Positions 7,619-15,254 of a stretch of 64,000 bases of DNA are shown here, piece after piece (the stretch's first letter is position 1; each line of letters starts with the position of its first letter). The translations under genes and the position numbers were made by a program. The notes beneath the pieces were generated by a model, which was not told the origin of the DNA, made no database searches, and saw only the letters and a program-made list of their open reading frames with translations. The DNA is from an uncultured Deefgea sp. (GTDB lineage Bacteria; Pseudomonadota; Gammaproteobacteria; Burkholderiales; Chitinibacteraceae), in assembly GCF_947072475.1 (NCBI RefSeq), contig NZ_CAMTIA010000015.1, positions 1-64,000 of the forward strand, written 5' to 3'.

Positions 7619-9055
7619 ATGGATAGCACTTTTTTCTGGCACGATTACGAAACCTTTGGCGCAACGCCGCGCTTGGATCGACCCAGCCAGTTTGCCGGGA
7701 TTCGTACCGATAGCGAGCTCAATGAAATCGGTGAGCCGCTGATGATCTATTGCCAGCCCGCCAATGATTTTTTGCCCGATCCGTTTGCTTGCCTACTCAC
7801 GGGCATTACCCCGCAAACTTGCTTAGAAAAAGGCATCCCCGAAAATCAATTTGCCAATTTGATTGAACGCGAGCTGGCGCAGCCTGGCACGATTGGCGTG
7901 GGTTACAACACCATTCGTTTTGATGACGAAGTGACGCGCTATCTATTTTGGCGCAATTTAATGGATCCTTACGCGCGGGAATGGCAGAACGACTGCTCAC
8001 GCTGGGATTTGCTCGATGTGGTTCGAGCTTGCTATGCACTGCGCCCTGCCGGGATTGAATGGCCAGTGAATGCCGAAGGGAAAGTCAGCTTTAAGCTTGA
8101 GCACTTAAGCCAAGCCAATCATTTGGCGCATGAGGCAGCGCATGACGCCTTGTCGGACGTCAGAGCGACGATTGCTTTAGCGCGCTTGATTCGCGAAAAA
8201 CAACCGCGGCTGTTTGATTTTTGCCTCGCTTTACGCAAAAAAGATCGTGTTTTTGACGAAATCAATCTGGCCAATCCCAAGCCTTTTATTCATATTTCGG
8301 GCATGTATGGGGTTGATCGCGGCAATTTGGCGATGGTTTGGCCACTGGCGACGCACCCCACCAATAAAAATGAAATCATCGTTTGGGATTTGGCCTTTGA
8401 TCCTAGCGAGCTATTTACGCTAGATGCGGCAACCATGCGCGAGCGCATGTTTAGCAAACAAGCCGATTTAGCCGATGGCGTAACACGGCTCCCCATCAAG
8501 ACCATTCATGCCAATAAATCGCCGATTGTGGTCAGCAATTTAAAAACGCTAAGCGCAGAGCAAGCGGCCCTTTGGGGGGTTAATCTGGACCTCATTCAAA
8601 CGCATGCTGCCAAGTTGGCCAATAGCCCTGATTTAAGCCCGATTTGGCACGATGTTTTTAAGCGGAATAACCAAGGCGAAACCATCGATGTCGATGCCAA
8701 TTTATACGGCGGCTTTGTTTCTCCGACCGATCGCCGTACGCTCAACCGAATTCGCACCCTCTCGCCGGAAAAACTCGCGCTTGAACAAGCGCACTTTGAC
8801 GACAGGCAGCTAGAAGAATTGTTTTTCCGCTATCGCGCTAGAAACTACCCAACGAGCTTAAACGAACAAGAAATACAGCGCTGGGATAAATGGCGTAGTG
8901 AGAAACTGTTTGATGGTGCCGCAGGTGCGCGAACGCTCGAAGCGTATAGCGAAGAAATTGATCGCCTTTCCGAAGACACCGACGAGCGCGGTGAAACGAT
9001 TTTGGCGGCGCTTTACGATTATGCAGAAATGATTGCGCCAGAAATAAATTATTGA
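7619..9055 (+). CDS. sbcB: Exodeoxyribonuclease I
   Basis: ExoI digests single-stranded DNA 3' to 5', acting in recombination and mismatch repair. The 478-residue product matches the usual length. The DEDDh catalytic residues are all in place: D9 and E11 (HDYETFG), D102 (FDDEVTR), H175 and D180 (HDALSDVRAT). The spacing equals that of E. coli ExoI (15/17/108/181/186) shifted by six. The ExoI-specific SH3-like and C-terminal domains follow. The ATG at 7619 puts the first catalytic Asp in its normal place. The gene stands alone, with a long hairpin directly after the stop. Confidence 0.96.
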   Translation: MDSTFFWHDYETFGATPRLDRPSQFAGIRTDSELNEIGEPLMIYCQPANDFLPDPFACLLTGITPQTCLEKGIPENQFANLIERELAQPGTIGVGYNTIRFDDEVTRYLFWRNLMDPYAREWQNDCSRWDLLDVVRACYALRPAGIEWPVNAEGKVSFKLEHLSQANHLAHEAAHDALSDVRATIALARLIREKQPRLFDFCLALRKKDRVFDEINLANPKPFIHISGMYGVDRGNLAMVWPLATHPTNKNEIIVWDLAFDPSELFTLDAATMRERMFSKQADLADGVTRLPIKTIHANKSPIVVSNLKTLSAEQAALWGVNLDLIQTHAAKLANSPDLSPIWHDVFKRNNQGETIDVDANLYGGFVSPTDRRTLNRIRTLSPEKLALEQAHFDDRQLEELFFRYRARNYPTSLNEQEIQRWDKWRSEKLFDGAAGARTLEAYSEEIDRLSEDTDERGETILAALYDYAEMIAPEINY

Positions 9056-9102
9056 GGTATTGGTCTGTAGCTTATATTTTTTATAATCTACAGACCGATA
9101 CC
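9056..9102. terminator. Long hairpin after sbcB, possible terminator
   Basis: A 15-bp stem with one wobble (9056-9070 with 9088-9102) encloses an AT-rich 17-nt loop and begins directly after the sbcB stop. There is no clean T-tract on either side, so it may act as a 3'-end protecting structure rather than a classical intrinsic terminator. Confidence 0.5.
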
Positions 9103-9150
9103 CATAAATAAATCCTGATTATTAAGCCATCTCAGCAAGAAAAAAGCGAG

Positions 9151-9246
9151 CACTTGTAGGCGCTGGCTCCTGCTAAAGTGAGGCCAATTGGGGCAATTCA
9201 CGCTGATATTGGCAGTGCTTTCGCGGGCAAGCCCACTCCTACAGGA
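9151..9246. repeat. Inverted pair of REP-like palindromic elements
   Basis: The left element starts TTGTAGGCGCTGGCTCC. The right one, on the opposite strand, is CTGTAGGAGTGGGCTTGCC followed by CGCGAAAGC. This head-to-head arrangement and the GTAGG...GGCTTGCC core resemble the extragenic palindromes (REP/BIME) described in Pseudomonas. A related copy lies at 23861-23938. Confidence 0.6.
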
Positions 9247-9296
9247 TTTTGCTAGGCTGGGTCGCTAATCGGGAAATGAATTCAGGGATTACCGCA

Positions 9297-9515
9297 ATGA
9301 GCCCAATACTTAAACAAAAAATACTACAGGTTTGTGAGCAAAAGATCGCCGCAAAGGGCGAAAATGTGGGCTTATCTTTTTATGCTTTTTTCGCCAATAA
9401 AAACACCCATCCCGCCTTATTGATGGAAGCTGCCACGTGGTGGATTCAAACGCATCAGCTGGATCATTTTGAAAAAGCCGTCAAAATTAAAGCACTGATT
9501 GCGGCGCAAGATTGA
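9297..9515 (+). CDS. Small protein of unknown function, 72 residues
   Basis: A 72-residue frame starting MSPILKQKILQ and containing GLSFYAFFANKN and EAATWWIQTH. The ATG at 9297 is preferred over an earlier one at 9249 because AGGGA lies at a suitable distance upstream. The protein is soluble, has no signal peptide or membrane segment, and fits a compact helical fold with an aromatic core. I do not recognise a family with a known function. It lies between a REP-like element and a convergent kinase gene. The amino-acid composition is that of a real protein. Confidence 0.6.
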   Translation: MSPILKQKILQVCEQKIAAKGENVGLSFYAFFANKNTHPALLMEAATWWIQTHQLDHFEKAVKIKALIAAQD

Positions 9516-9613
9516 CTTTGAATGGAGCTGCCTGCAAAGCGCTATTTAGCTAGAAACAATGGTGTATTCGCCATCGAATCAGCATTGTAATGACCGCATC
9601 TTGGCTCGCATAT

Positions 9614-12600
9614 TTAGGCTGGCGATGGCTTCGCTCTCCACTTTTCGATTATTTTTTTCAAATCTTCGATCTTGACGGGCTTCGAGAGAAAATCATTCAT
9701 CCCCACGGCATAGCAATGGCGGATATCTTCAGCAAACGCATTCGCGGTGAGCGCGACAATCGGAATACTTCGCTTTTGATTATCGAGTGCGCGAATCGCC
9801 GCCGTGGCGGCAAAACCGTCCATTTCGGGCATTTGGCAATCCATAAACACTAAGTCGTAATCATTGTGTTGTACCGCATTGAGCGCCTCACGGCCATCGG
9901 CGACCACGTCAACCCGACAACCGATTTTCTCTAACATCAATACCGCAATTTTTTGATTAATTTGATTGTCTTCTGCCAGCAAAACATAGGTTTTATGCTG
10001 CATCTCAGCAATATGATGCACCGTCACCAAGGCCCTTTCATCCTCAGGCCTTTGCTGCAGATTGAGCACTTCGTTTAAACACGCATGTAATTGCGCAGTA
10101 CGAATCGGTTTACTTAAAAATGCGGCAAAGCCGATTTCTTTGGCCAATGCGGCCTGCCCTTGCTGGCTCACGGCGGTTAATAGCACCAGCGGAAGGCTGG
10201 CATCCAATTGTCGAATGGCGCGGCCCAAGCCTAAGTTATCTACAATGGCGACGATAAAATCGGGCTGATTGGCGAGCCGAGCGAGTACGGGGGCCTCATC
10301 GGCAAACACCTCAACGACTAAACCCATACTCTGTAATTGCAAACTCAGTAGTTCGCGGTTTATTGCGACATGCTCCAATAACAAGACTCGCTTCCCCTGA
10401 ATGGCGGGTGCCAAACTAGGTTGACCACCACCACTTTCGGCGACATCGAGTAACAGATTAAACGAAAAAGTTGCGCCAGCGCCAAGCTGACTCTTTAGCT
10501 CAATCTGCCCGCCCATAATCTCGCATAAGCGCTTACAAATGGATAATCCCAAGCCCGTACCACCAAATTGACGCGTGGTGGATGAGTCAGCCTGAGTAAA
10601 GGGTTGAAATAGCTTACGCTGCACTTCTGGCTTAATCCCCACCCCAGTATCTGAGATCGCAATAAAGAGCCGATATTGCCGCTCACTGACTGGCTCGGCA
10701 TGCACTCTGGCGACGATTTCACCTTGCGCGGTAAATTTAATCGCGTTGTTGAGTAAATTCAGCATAATTTGTCGAATGCGGGCCGGATCACCGCGCAATC
10801 GCCAAGGCGTAGAGGGATCAATCAAGCACGCCATGGTGAGATTTTTTTCTGCCGCCTTGGTCGAAACTAGATCGAATGTGTCCTCTAAAGTACAGCGAAC
10901 GTCAAAGTCGATCTGCTCAATTTCTAATTTACCGGCTTCAATTTTTGAAAAATCGAGTAAATCATTAATTTGGCATAGCAATAAATCACCGCCAGAATGA
11001 ATTGCAGCCAAAAATTCATGTTGTTGACGATTTAATTCGGTATCAGCCAAGAGTGATGAAAAGCCTAAAATCGCATTCAGTGGCGTTCGAATCTCATGGC
11101 TCATATTGGCTAAAAATGCGCTCTTGGCTTGATTGGCTAATTCGGCGATATTCAGAGCTTCTGATAATTCATTTTCGATTTGTTTTCGCGCGGTTAAATC
11201 CATAATAATGGCGCCAAAATACACTGCACCATTAAATTCCCAAGCCGATAGCGAACACGCGATGGGAAATTCATACCCTTGGCAATGCAATGCCAATAAT
11301 TCTGTTTGATGTGCAAAGCCAATTTTGCTGCCTACTTTGGCATTCGCAGCAAACAGCGTTTGATAAATGGGCCGGTCTACTCGCGAAATCAGTGTTAATA
11401 AATTAACTCCGAGTATTTCTTCTTGGCGATAGGCAAATAATTTTTCAGCACTGGCGTTAAATGACAAAATATTCCCAGCGGCATCGGTAACAATAATGGC
11501 CTCACCTGCGGTATCGACCAGCGAACTAAATTTGGCCTCAGATTCTCGCAACGAGGCGGCCATTGTTTTTGCCAAGCGCATCGCTTTATGATTACTCAGC
11601 AATAAGGTGCGCAATAATGCAAACAACAAAATGCTCACCAGCAAACCAGCCATCAACACAATCCGTTCGTTTTGGTAGCCTACGGGAGCGACAAACGTCG
11701 GGCTCGGCGCAATCTGCAACGTCCACTGATGATTAGGTAAATCCAACAAAAATATTTGGCGATGTATATCAGAATGGATCAAAACCGGCGTGGTTTGATT
11801 CGAGAACATCAGTGCCTGAGGGTTGGTGGTAGCGCCATCAAATAACTGGACATTAAACTGTTGCAAGCCTTGTCCTAGCGTGGCCAAAATCCAATCTTTC
11901 ATCCGAAATGGGCTGGCAATCACCCCACTAAAAGCAGCTTGCCGCTGCGCTACCGTATTGATTGGCATGCCGCGCTGAAACACCGGCACCATTAAGATGC
12001 TGCCGTTTTGTTGATCTTGCTGTGTTTCTTGTCGCAACTTAATTTTGCCAGTGAGCGTTGGCTGACCCGTATCGCGAGCCAATTCAATGGCATCACGTCG
12101 CACGGTTTCAGAGTACAAATCAAAGCCGATTGCGCGCTGGTTTCGCCAATTACCTGGTTCCAGATAGGTAACGGCAGTATAAATTTCTCGTTCACCCGCT
12201 GGTTGCACTTGGAAAGTCGGTCTGATTTTTTGCTGCGTTTTTTCAAACTGCGATTTTTGCGCTGCGCCACGCAGATACGCGGCATAGCTGATGCCCTGCA
12301 CGCCCGGTAGGCGCTGTTGGATAAATAAGTGCTCGATATACTGATGCCATTCTTCGGGGCTAGTAATCTCTTTAATAGCAAACAAGCCATTTACACTGAG
12401 TAAAATGTGCTCATAGATTTTAATTCTTTCAATAATTCGCTCGACCAATTCCTGCGCTTGATTGTTAAATTGCCATTGATTTTGTTCTCGCCGATTTTTT
12501 TGTGCCTGATCCCAAGCAGTAATGGTCAAAGCAATGCCAATCAATAGCACTAACCAAGGCATTAAATCTTTAGCGTCAACGCGATGGCTTAACGCGAGTT

Positions 12601-13501
12601 GTTGGCGCTCATTCAAATCAGCCGCCAAGGCCAAACCAATGACACACCAAACCGCGACAAAACTATCCAGTGAAATCAGCGCACTATTTAAATCCTGATC
12701 GGCAAATGGCCCGCGTCCTTGCAAAGTCGCCCAGATGGCCACCGACACCACCACAAATACACAGGCCGTGACGCCTCGGCCCTGATCATGCCAAGCGGCC
12801 CAAGCGATTGGCGGCAACAATAAAAGTAGTAATAAGGGGGAGCTTTGTGCAAAAACAGGCGTAAAAACAATGGCCAAGAGCAGCGCTAAAATGGTAAAAA
12901 ACGCCATGATAATACGCAGTTTTGGCAATGGTTTTCGCTCTAGTGCTGCCGACCAAAAGCATAAGATCAAGGGCGTCATGACCAAAATACCGCAAACGTC
13001 GCCCATCCACCAAGTGCTAAACACATTCAACCATGCTGCGGCAGGTAACACACCGCCCCAGATTAAACTCAGACACCCAATCAGCGCACTACAGAGTGGT
13101 GCCAATACGGCAATCAAGACCAAACGAAATACATTTTGAAAGCGCGCTAATAATTGAGCACGCCCAATCCAGCGCTCAATCAGCATCGCCCCCACTAAGG
13201 CTTCCAGCGAGTTGCCAACACCAATCGCGGCGCAGACCAAAATACTTTGCGAATTGATCGGTAAATTTTGCGCCCACAGATTGGTGAGATTGGCGGCGAA
13301 TGCCGCGATAACAAGGAAGGGTATTGAGCGATAGCCAATGAGGATTATGCCTGCTACGGCAATACCCGCTGGTGGCCAAATGGGTGAAACACTCGTTGCA
13401 GCAAATGCCAGATGCAAACTGTATTTGGCCACCACAAAATACAGCAATCCAAATAGGCAACTTGGCAAGTAAGCAGGTAAAAAGGCAAACGGATGACGCA
13501 T
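9614..13501 (-). CDS. Hybrid sensor histidine kinase (MASE1-CHASE-PAS-HisKA-HATPase-REC-REC)
   Basis: A 1295-residue membrane-anchored phosphorelay kinase. Domains: MASE1 membrane sensor (about 1-300, many hydrophobic helices); CHASE-type periplasmic sensor (about 345-600) flanked by membrane segments near 313-330 and 612-632; PAS (about 652-775); HisKA with H-box SHEIRTP (His802); HATPase with N box NLLNNAIKF and G boxes DTGVGI and GTGLGL; a first receiver (1038-1147); a second receiver (1171-1290). Receiver 2 is complete (AEDN, Asp1221, Lys1274). Receiver 1 has EH where the acidic pair should be, so it is probably weak or inactive, although Asp1088 and Lys1131 remain. No partner regulator or HPt gene is adjacent, so the ligand and target are unknown. 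Confidence 0.92.
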   Translation of the reverse strand: MRHPFAFLPAYLPSCLFGLLYFVVAKYSLHLAFAATSVSPIWPPAGIAVAGIILIGYRSIPFLVIAAFAANLTNLWAQNLPINSQSILVCAAIGVGNSLEALVGAMLIERWIGRAQLLARFQNVFRLVLIAVLAPLCSALIGCLSLIWGGVLPAAAWLNVFSTWWMGDVCGILVMTPLILCFWSAALERKPLPKLRIIMAFFTILALLLAIVFTPVFAQSSPLLLLLLLPPIAWAAWHDQGRGVTACVFVVVSVAIWATLQGRGPFADQDLNSALISLDSFVAVWCVIGLALAADLNERQQLALSHRVDAKDLMPWLVLLIGIALTITAWDQAQKNRREQNQWQFNNQAQELVERIIERIKIYEHILLSVNGLFAIKEITSPEEWHQYIEHLFIQQRLPGVQGISYAAYLRGAAQKSQFEKTQQKIRPTFQVQPAGEREIYTAVTYLEPGNWRNQRAIGFDLYSETVRRDAIELARDTGQPTLTGKIKLRQETQQDQQNGSILMVPVFQRGMPINTVAQRQAAFSGVIASPFRMKDWILATLGQGLQQFNVQLFDGATTNPQALMFSNQTTPVLIHSDIHRQIFLLDLPNHQWTLQIAPSPTFVAPVGYQNERIVLMAGLLVSILLFALLRTLLLSNHKAMRLAKTMAASLRESEAKFSSLVDTAGEAIIVTDAAGNILSFNASAEKLFAYRQEEILGVNLLTLISRVDRPIYQTLFAANAKVGSKIGFAHQTELLALHCQGYEFPIACSLSAWEFNGAVYFGAIIMDLTARKQIENELSEALNIAELANQAKSAFLANMSHEIRTPLNAILGFSSLLADTELNRQQHEFLAAIHSGGDLLLCQINDLLDFSKIEAGKLEIEQIDFDVRCTLEDTFDLVSTKAAEKNLTMACLIDPSTPWRLRGDPARIRQIMLNLLNNAIKFTAQGEIVARVHAEPVSERQYRLFIAISDTGVGIKPEVQRKLFQPFTQADSSTTRQFGGTGLGLSICKRLCEIMGGQIELKSQLGAGATFSFNLLLDVAESGGGQPSLAPAIQGKRVLLLEHVAINRELLSLQLQSMGLVVEVFADEAPVLARLANQPDFIVAIVDNLGLGRAIRQLDASLPLVLLTAVSQQGQAALAKEIGFAAFLSKPIRTAQLHACLNEVLNLQQRPEDERALVTVHHIAEMQHKTYVLLAEDNQINQKIAVLMLEKIGCRVDVVADGREALNAVQHNDYDLVFMDCQMPEMDGFAATAAIRALDNQKRSIPIVALTANAFAEDIRHCYAVGMNDFLSKPVKIEDLKKIIEKWRAKPSPA

Positions 13502-13603
13502 CCTATGGGTACCTATTGAGTGAAATCCTTACGTATCACTCAAGTATAACCAACAAACCAACAGCCAATCGTCATTTAAATGTCAACATAATGCAAAATA
13601 AAG

Positions 13604-14218
13604 TTAAGAAACAACTAAGCTACCGGCCAAAAACAACATCGTCGCGCCAGTAATGCCATCAATCCATTGCCAAGCCACGGGCCGTGCCAAGTATCGCGAC
13701 AAGGCTTGCGCCGCAAAACCCAGCACCGAAAACCACAAAAGTGATGCCGTAGCGGCCCCCAAAATAAAACTCGGCTGCATTGCCAGCGGATAACTCCCGC
13801 CCATTGCGCCCAATAGCACCACGGTATCCAGATACACGTGCGGATTAAGTAGCGAAATCGCCAAAATGGTCAACAAAGCCCGTCGGACACTGACCACCTC
13901 AGGTTCAATCGCGACTTGCAAAGTATTGCGGCGTAACACCGCCGCCCAACTGCGCAAGCCATAGCACAACAAAAAAGCCGCGCCGCCCCAACGAGCAATC
14001 GACAATAAAATCGGTGATGATTGCACCAAAACGCCCATGCCCAACACGCCAGCGGCAATCAGCAGCGCATCGAGCGTGATACACACCGCCAAGGTCAGCA
14101 ATACATGTTGTTTTTGAATCCCCATTTTCAGTACATAGGCATTTTGTGCGCCAATCGCCATAATCAGCGCCGCGCATAAGCCCAATGCTTTAGTAAAAAC
14201 CAGCCAATCGAACGTCAT
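13604..14218 (-). CDS. argO: LysE/ArgO-family amino acid exporter
   Basis: An inner-membrane exporter of basic amino acids (arginine, possibly lysine). The 204-residue product has about six hydrophobic helices and the family start with MAIGAQNAYVLKMGI and the SLLNPHVYLDTVVLLG motif. The ATG at 14218 is chosen because AAGAGGTG sits just upstream; an earlier ATG at 14251 would add 11 non-family residues. It is divergent from argP with 107 bp between, the classic pairing in which ArgP activates argO when arginine is high. The substrate is inferred from the partner. Confidence 0.88.
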   Translation of the reverse strand: MTFDWLVFTKALGLCAALIMAIGAQNAYVLKMGIQKQHVLLTLAVCITLDALLIAAGVLGMGVLVQSSPILLSIARWGGAAFLLCYGLRSWAAVLRRNTLQVAIEPEVVSVRRALLTILAISLLNPHVYLDTVVLLGAMGGSYPLAMQPSFILGAATASLLWFSVLGFAAQALSRYLARPVAWQWIDGITGATMLFLAGSLVVS

Positions 14219-14325
14219 AAAACACCTCTTGAATGAGGTTTCCATTGTCATGCAAGATTACAATTAATTAAATATGATTTATTATTTCTAAGTAATCATT
14301 AAAATTTCTTAATAAAGGGGCGGCA

Positions 14326-15231
14326 ATGCTCGATACCCATAAAGGCGAAGCGTTATTGGCGGTGATCGATAGCGGTAGCTTTGAACAAGCCGCCAAATGG
14401 CTACACCTCACACCATCGGCAGTTTCCCAGCGAGTGAGCGCACTAGAAAGTCAGCTTGGCACACCGCTCTTAATTCGCACCCGCCCTTGCCGCGCCACGC
14501 GCGCTGGTCAGCGTTTACTGCAATACCTGCGGCGCAGTCAGTTTTTAGAGCATGAATTTTTAGCCGAACTTGAGCATGAACAGCAGCACTTTTTGCCGGT
14601 CACAATGGTGGTCAACCACGATACGCTCGCCACTTGGCTCTTACCGGCCTTAAGCCAGTTTTTGCAAGCAGAGCAGCTGTTACTCGACATTAGTTTGGAC
14701 GATCAAGACCATACTTATACCCTGCTAGAGAGCGGGCAGGCTTTGGTGGGGATTTCTAGTGAATCAGAAGCATTACGTGGTTGCCGTGCCCAAGCACTTG
14801 GCATCATGCGCTACCGCCTATTGGCGCATCCTGACTTTGCCGCTCGGTATTTTCCACAAGGCTTGCAACGCGAAGCGGCGCGCCGTGCGCCACTGATGGT
14901 GTTTAATCGTAAAGATGCGCTGCAAAGTAACTTCTTATTGCGAACGCTCGGACTACCCAGCACCCATCTCAATTGCCATTACGTGCCATCGAGCGAGGCG
15001 TTTTTACAAGCCATTGAATTGGGTTTGGGCTATGGCATGGTGCCCGAAATACAATACCAGCCCGCTACGGGCCTGCGGCCATTGATCGATCTGGCACCGA
15101 GCCAAGCCACCGATGTCACCTTGTATTGGCATTGCTGGCAAGTGCAATCGCCAAAGCTGGAGCGACTCAGCCAAGCGGTGATCCAAGCGGCCAAACAGGC
15201 GCTTTTACCACTGCCCAGCGAGCGTCTTTAA
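14326..15231 (+). CDS. argP: LysR-type regulator ArgP (IciA/LysG family)
   Basis: A 301-residue LysR-type activator. The N-terminal winged helix-turn-helix (about 2-60) contains AAKWLHLTPSAVSQRVSALE, followed by LGTPLLIRTRPCRAT typical of ArgP. The substrate-binding domain fills the rest. It has a strong AAAGGGG ribosome binding site before ATG 14326. The AT-rich 107-bp region shared with argO is the presumed operator. ArgP senses lysine/arginine; the effector here is inferred from family and context. Confidence 0.9.
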   Translation: MLDTHKGEALLAVIDSGSFEQAAKWLHLTPSAVSQRVSALESQLGTPLLIRTRPCRATRAGQRLLQYLRRSQFLEHEFLAELEHEQQHFLPVTMVVNHDTLATWLLPALSQFLQAEQLLLDISLDDQDHTYTLLESGQALVGISSESEALRGCRAQALGIMRYRLLAHPDFAARYFPQGLQREAARRAPLMVFNRKDALQSNFLLRTLGLPSTHLNCHYVPSSEAFLQAIELGLGYGMVPEIQYQPATGLRPLIDLAPSQATDVTLYWHCWQVQSPKLERLSQAVIQAAKQALLPLPSERL

Positions 15232-15254
15232 CAAAAAATGCAGCGCTTCAGGCG

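Noticed and set aside
9590-9853. Plus-strand 87-codon frame
   Set aside because: Antisense to the end of the histidine kinase; the kinase frame encodes a clear receiver domain there.
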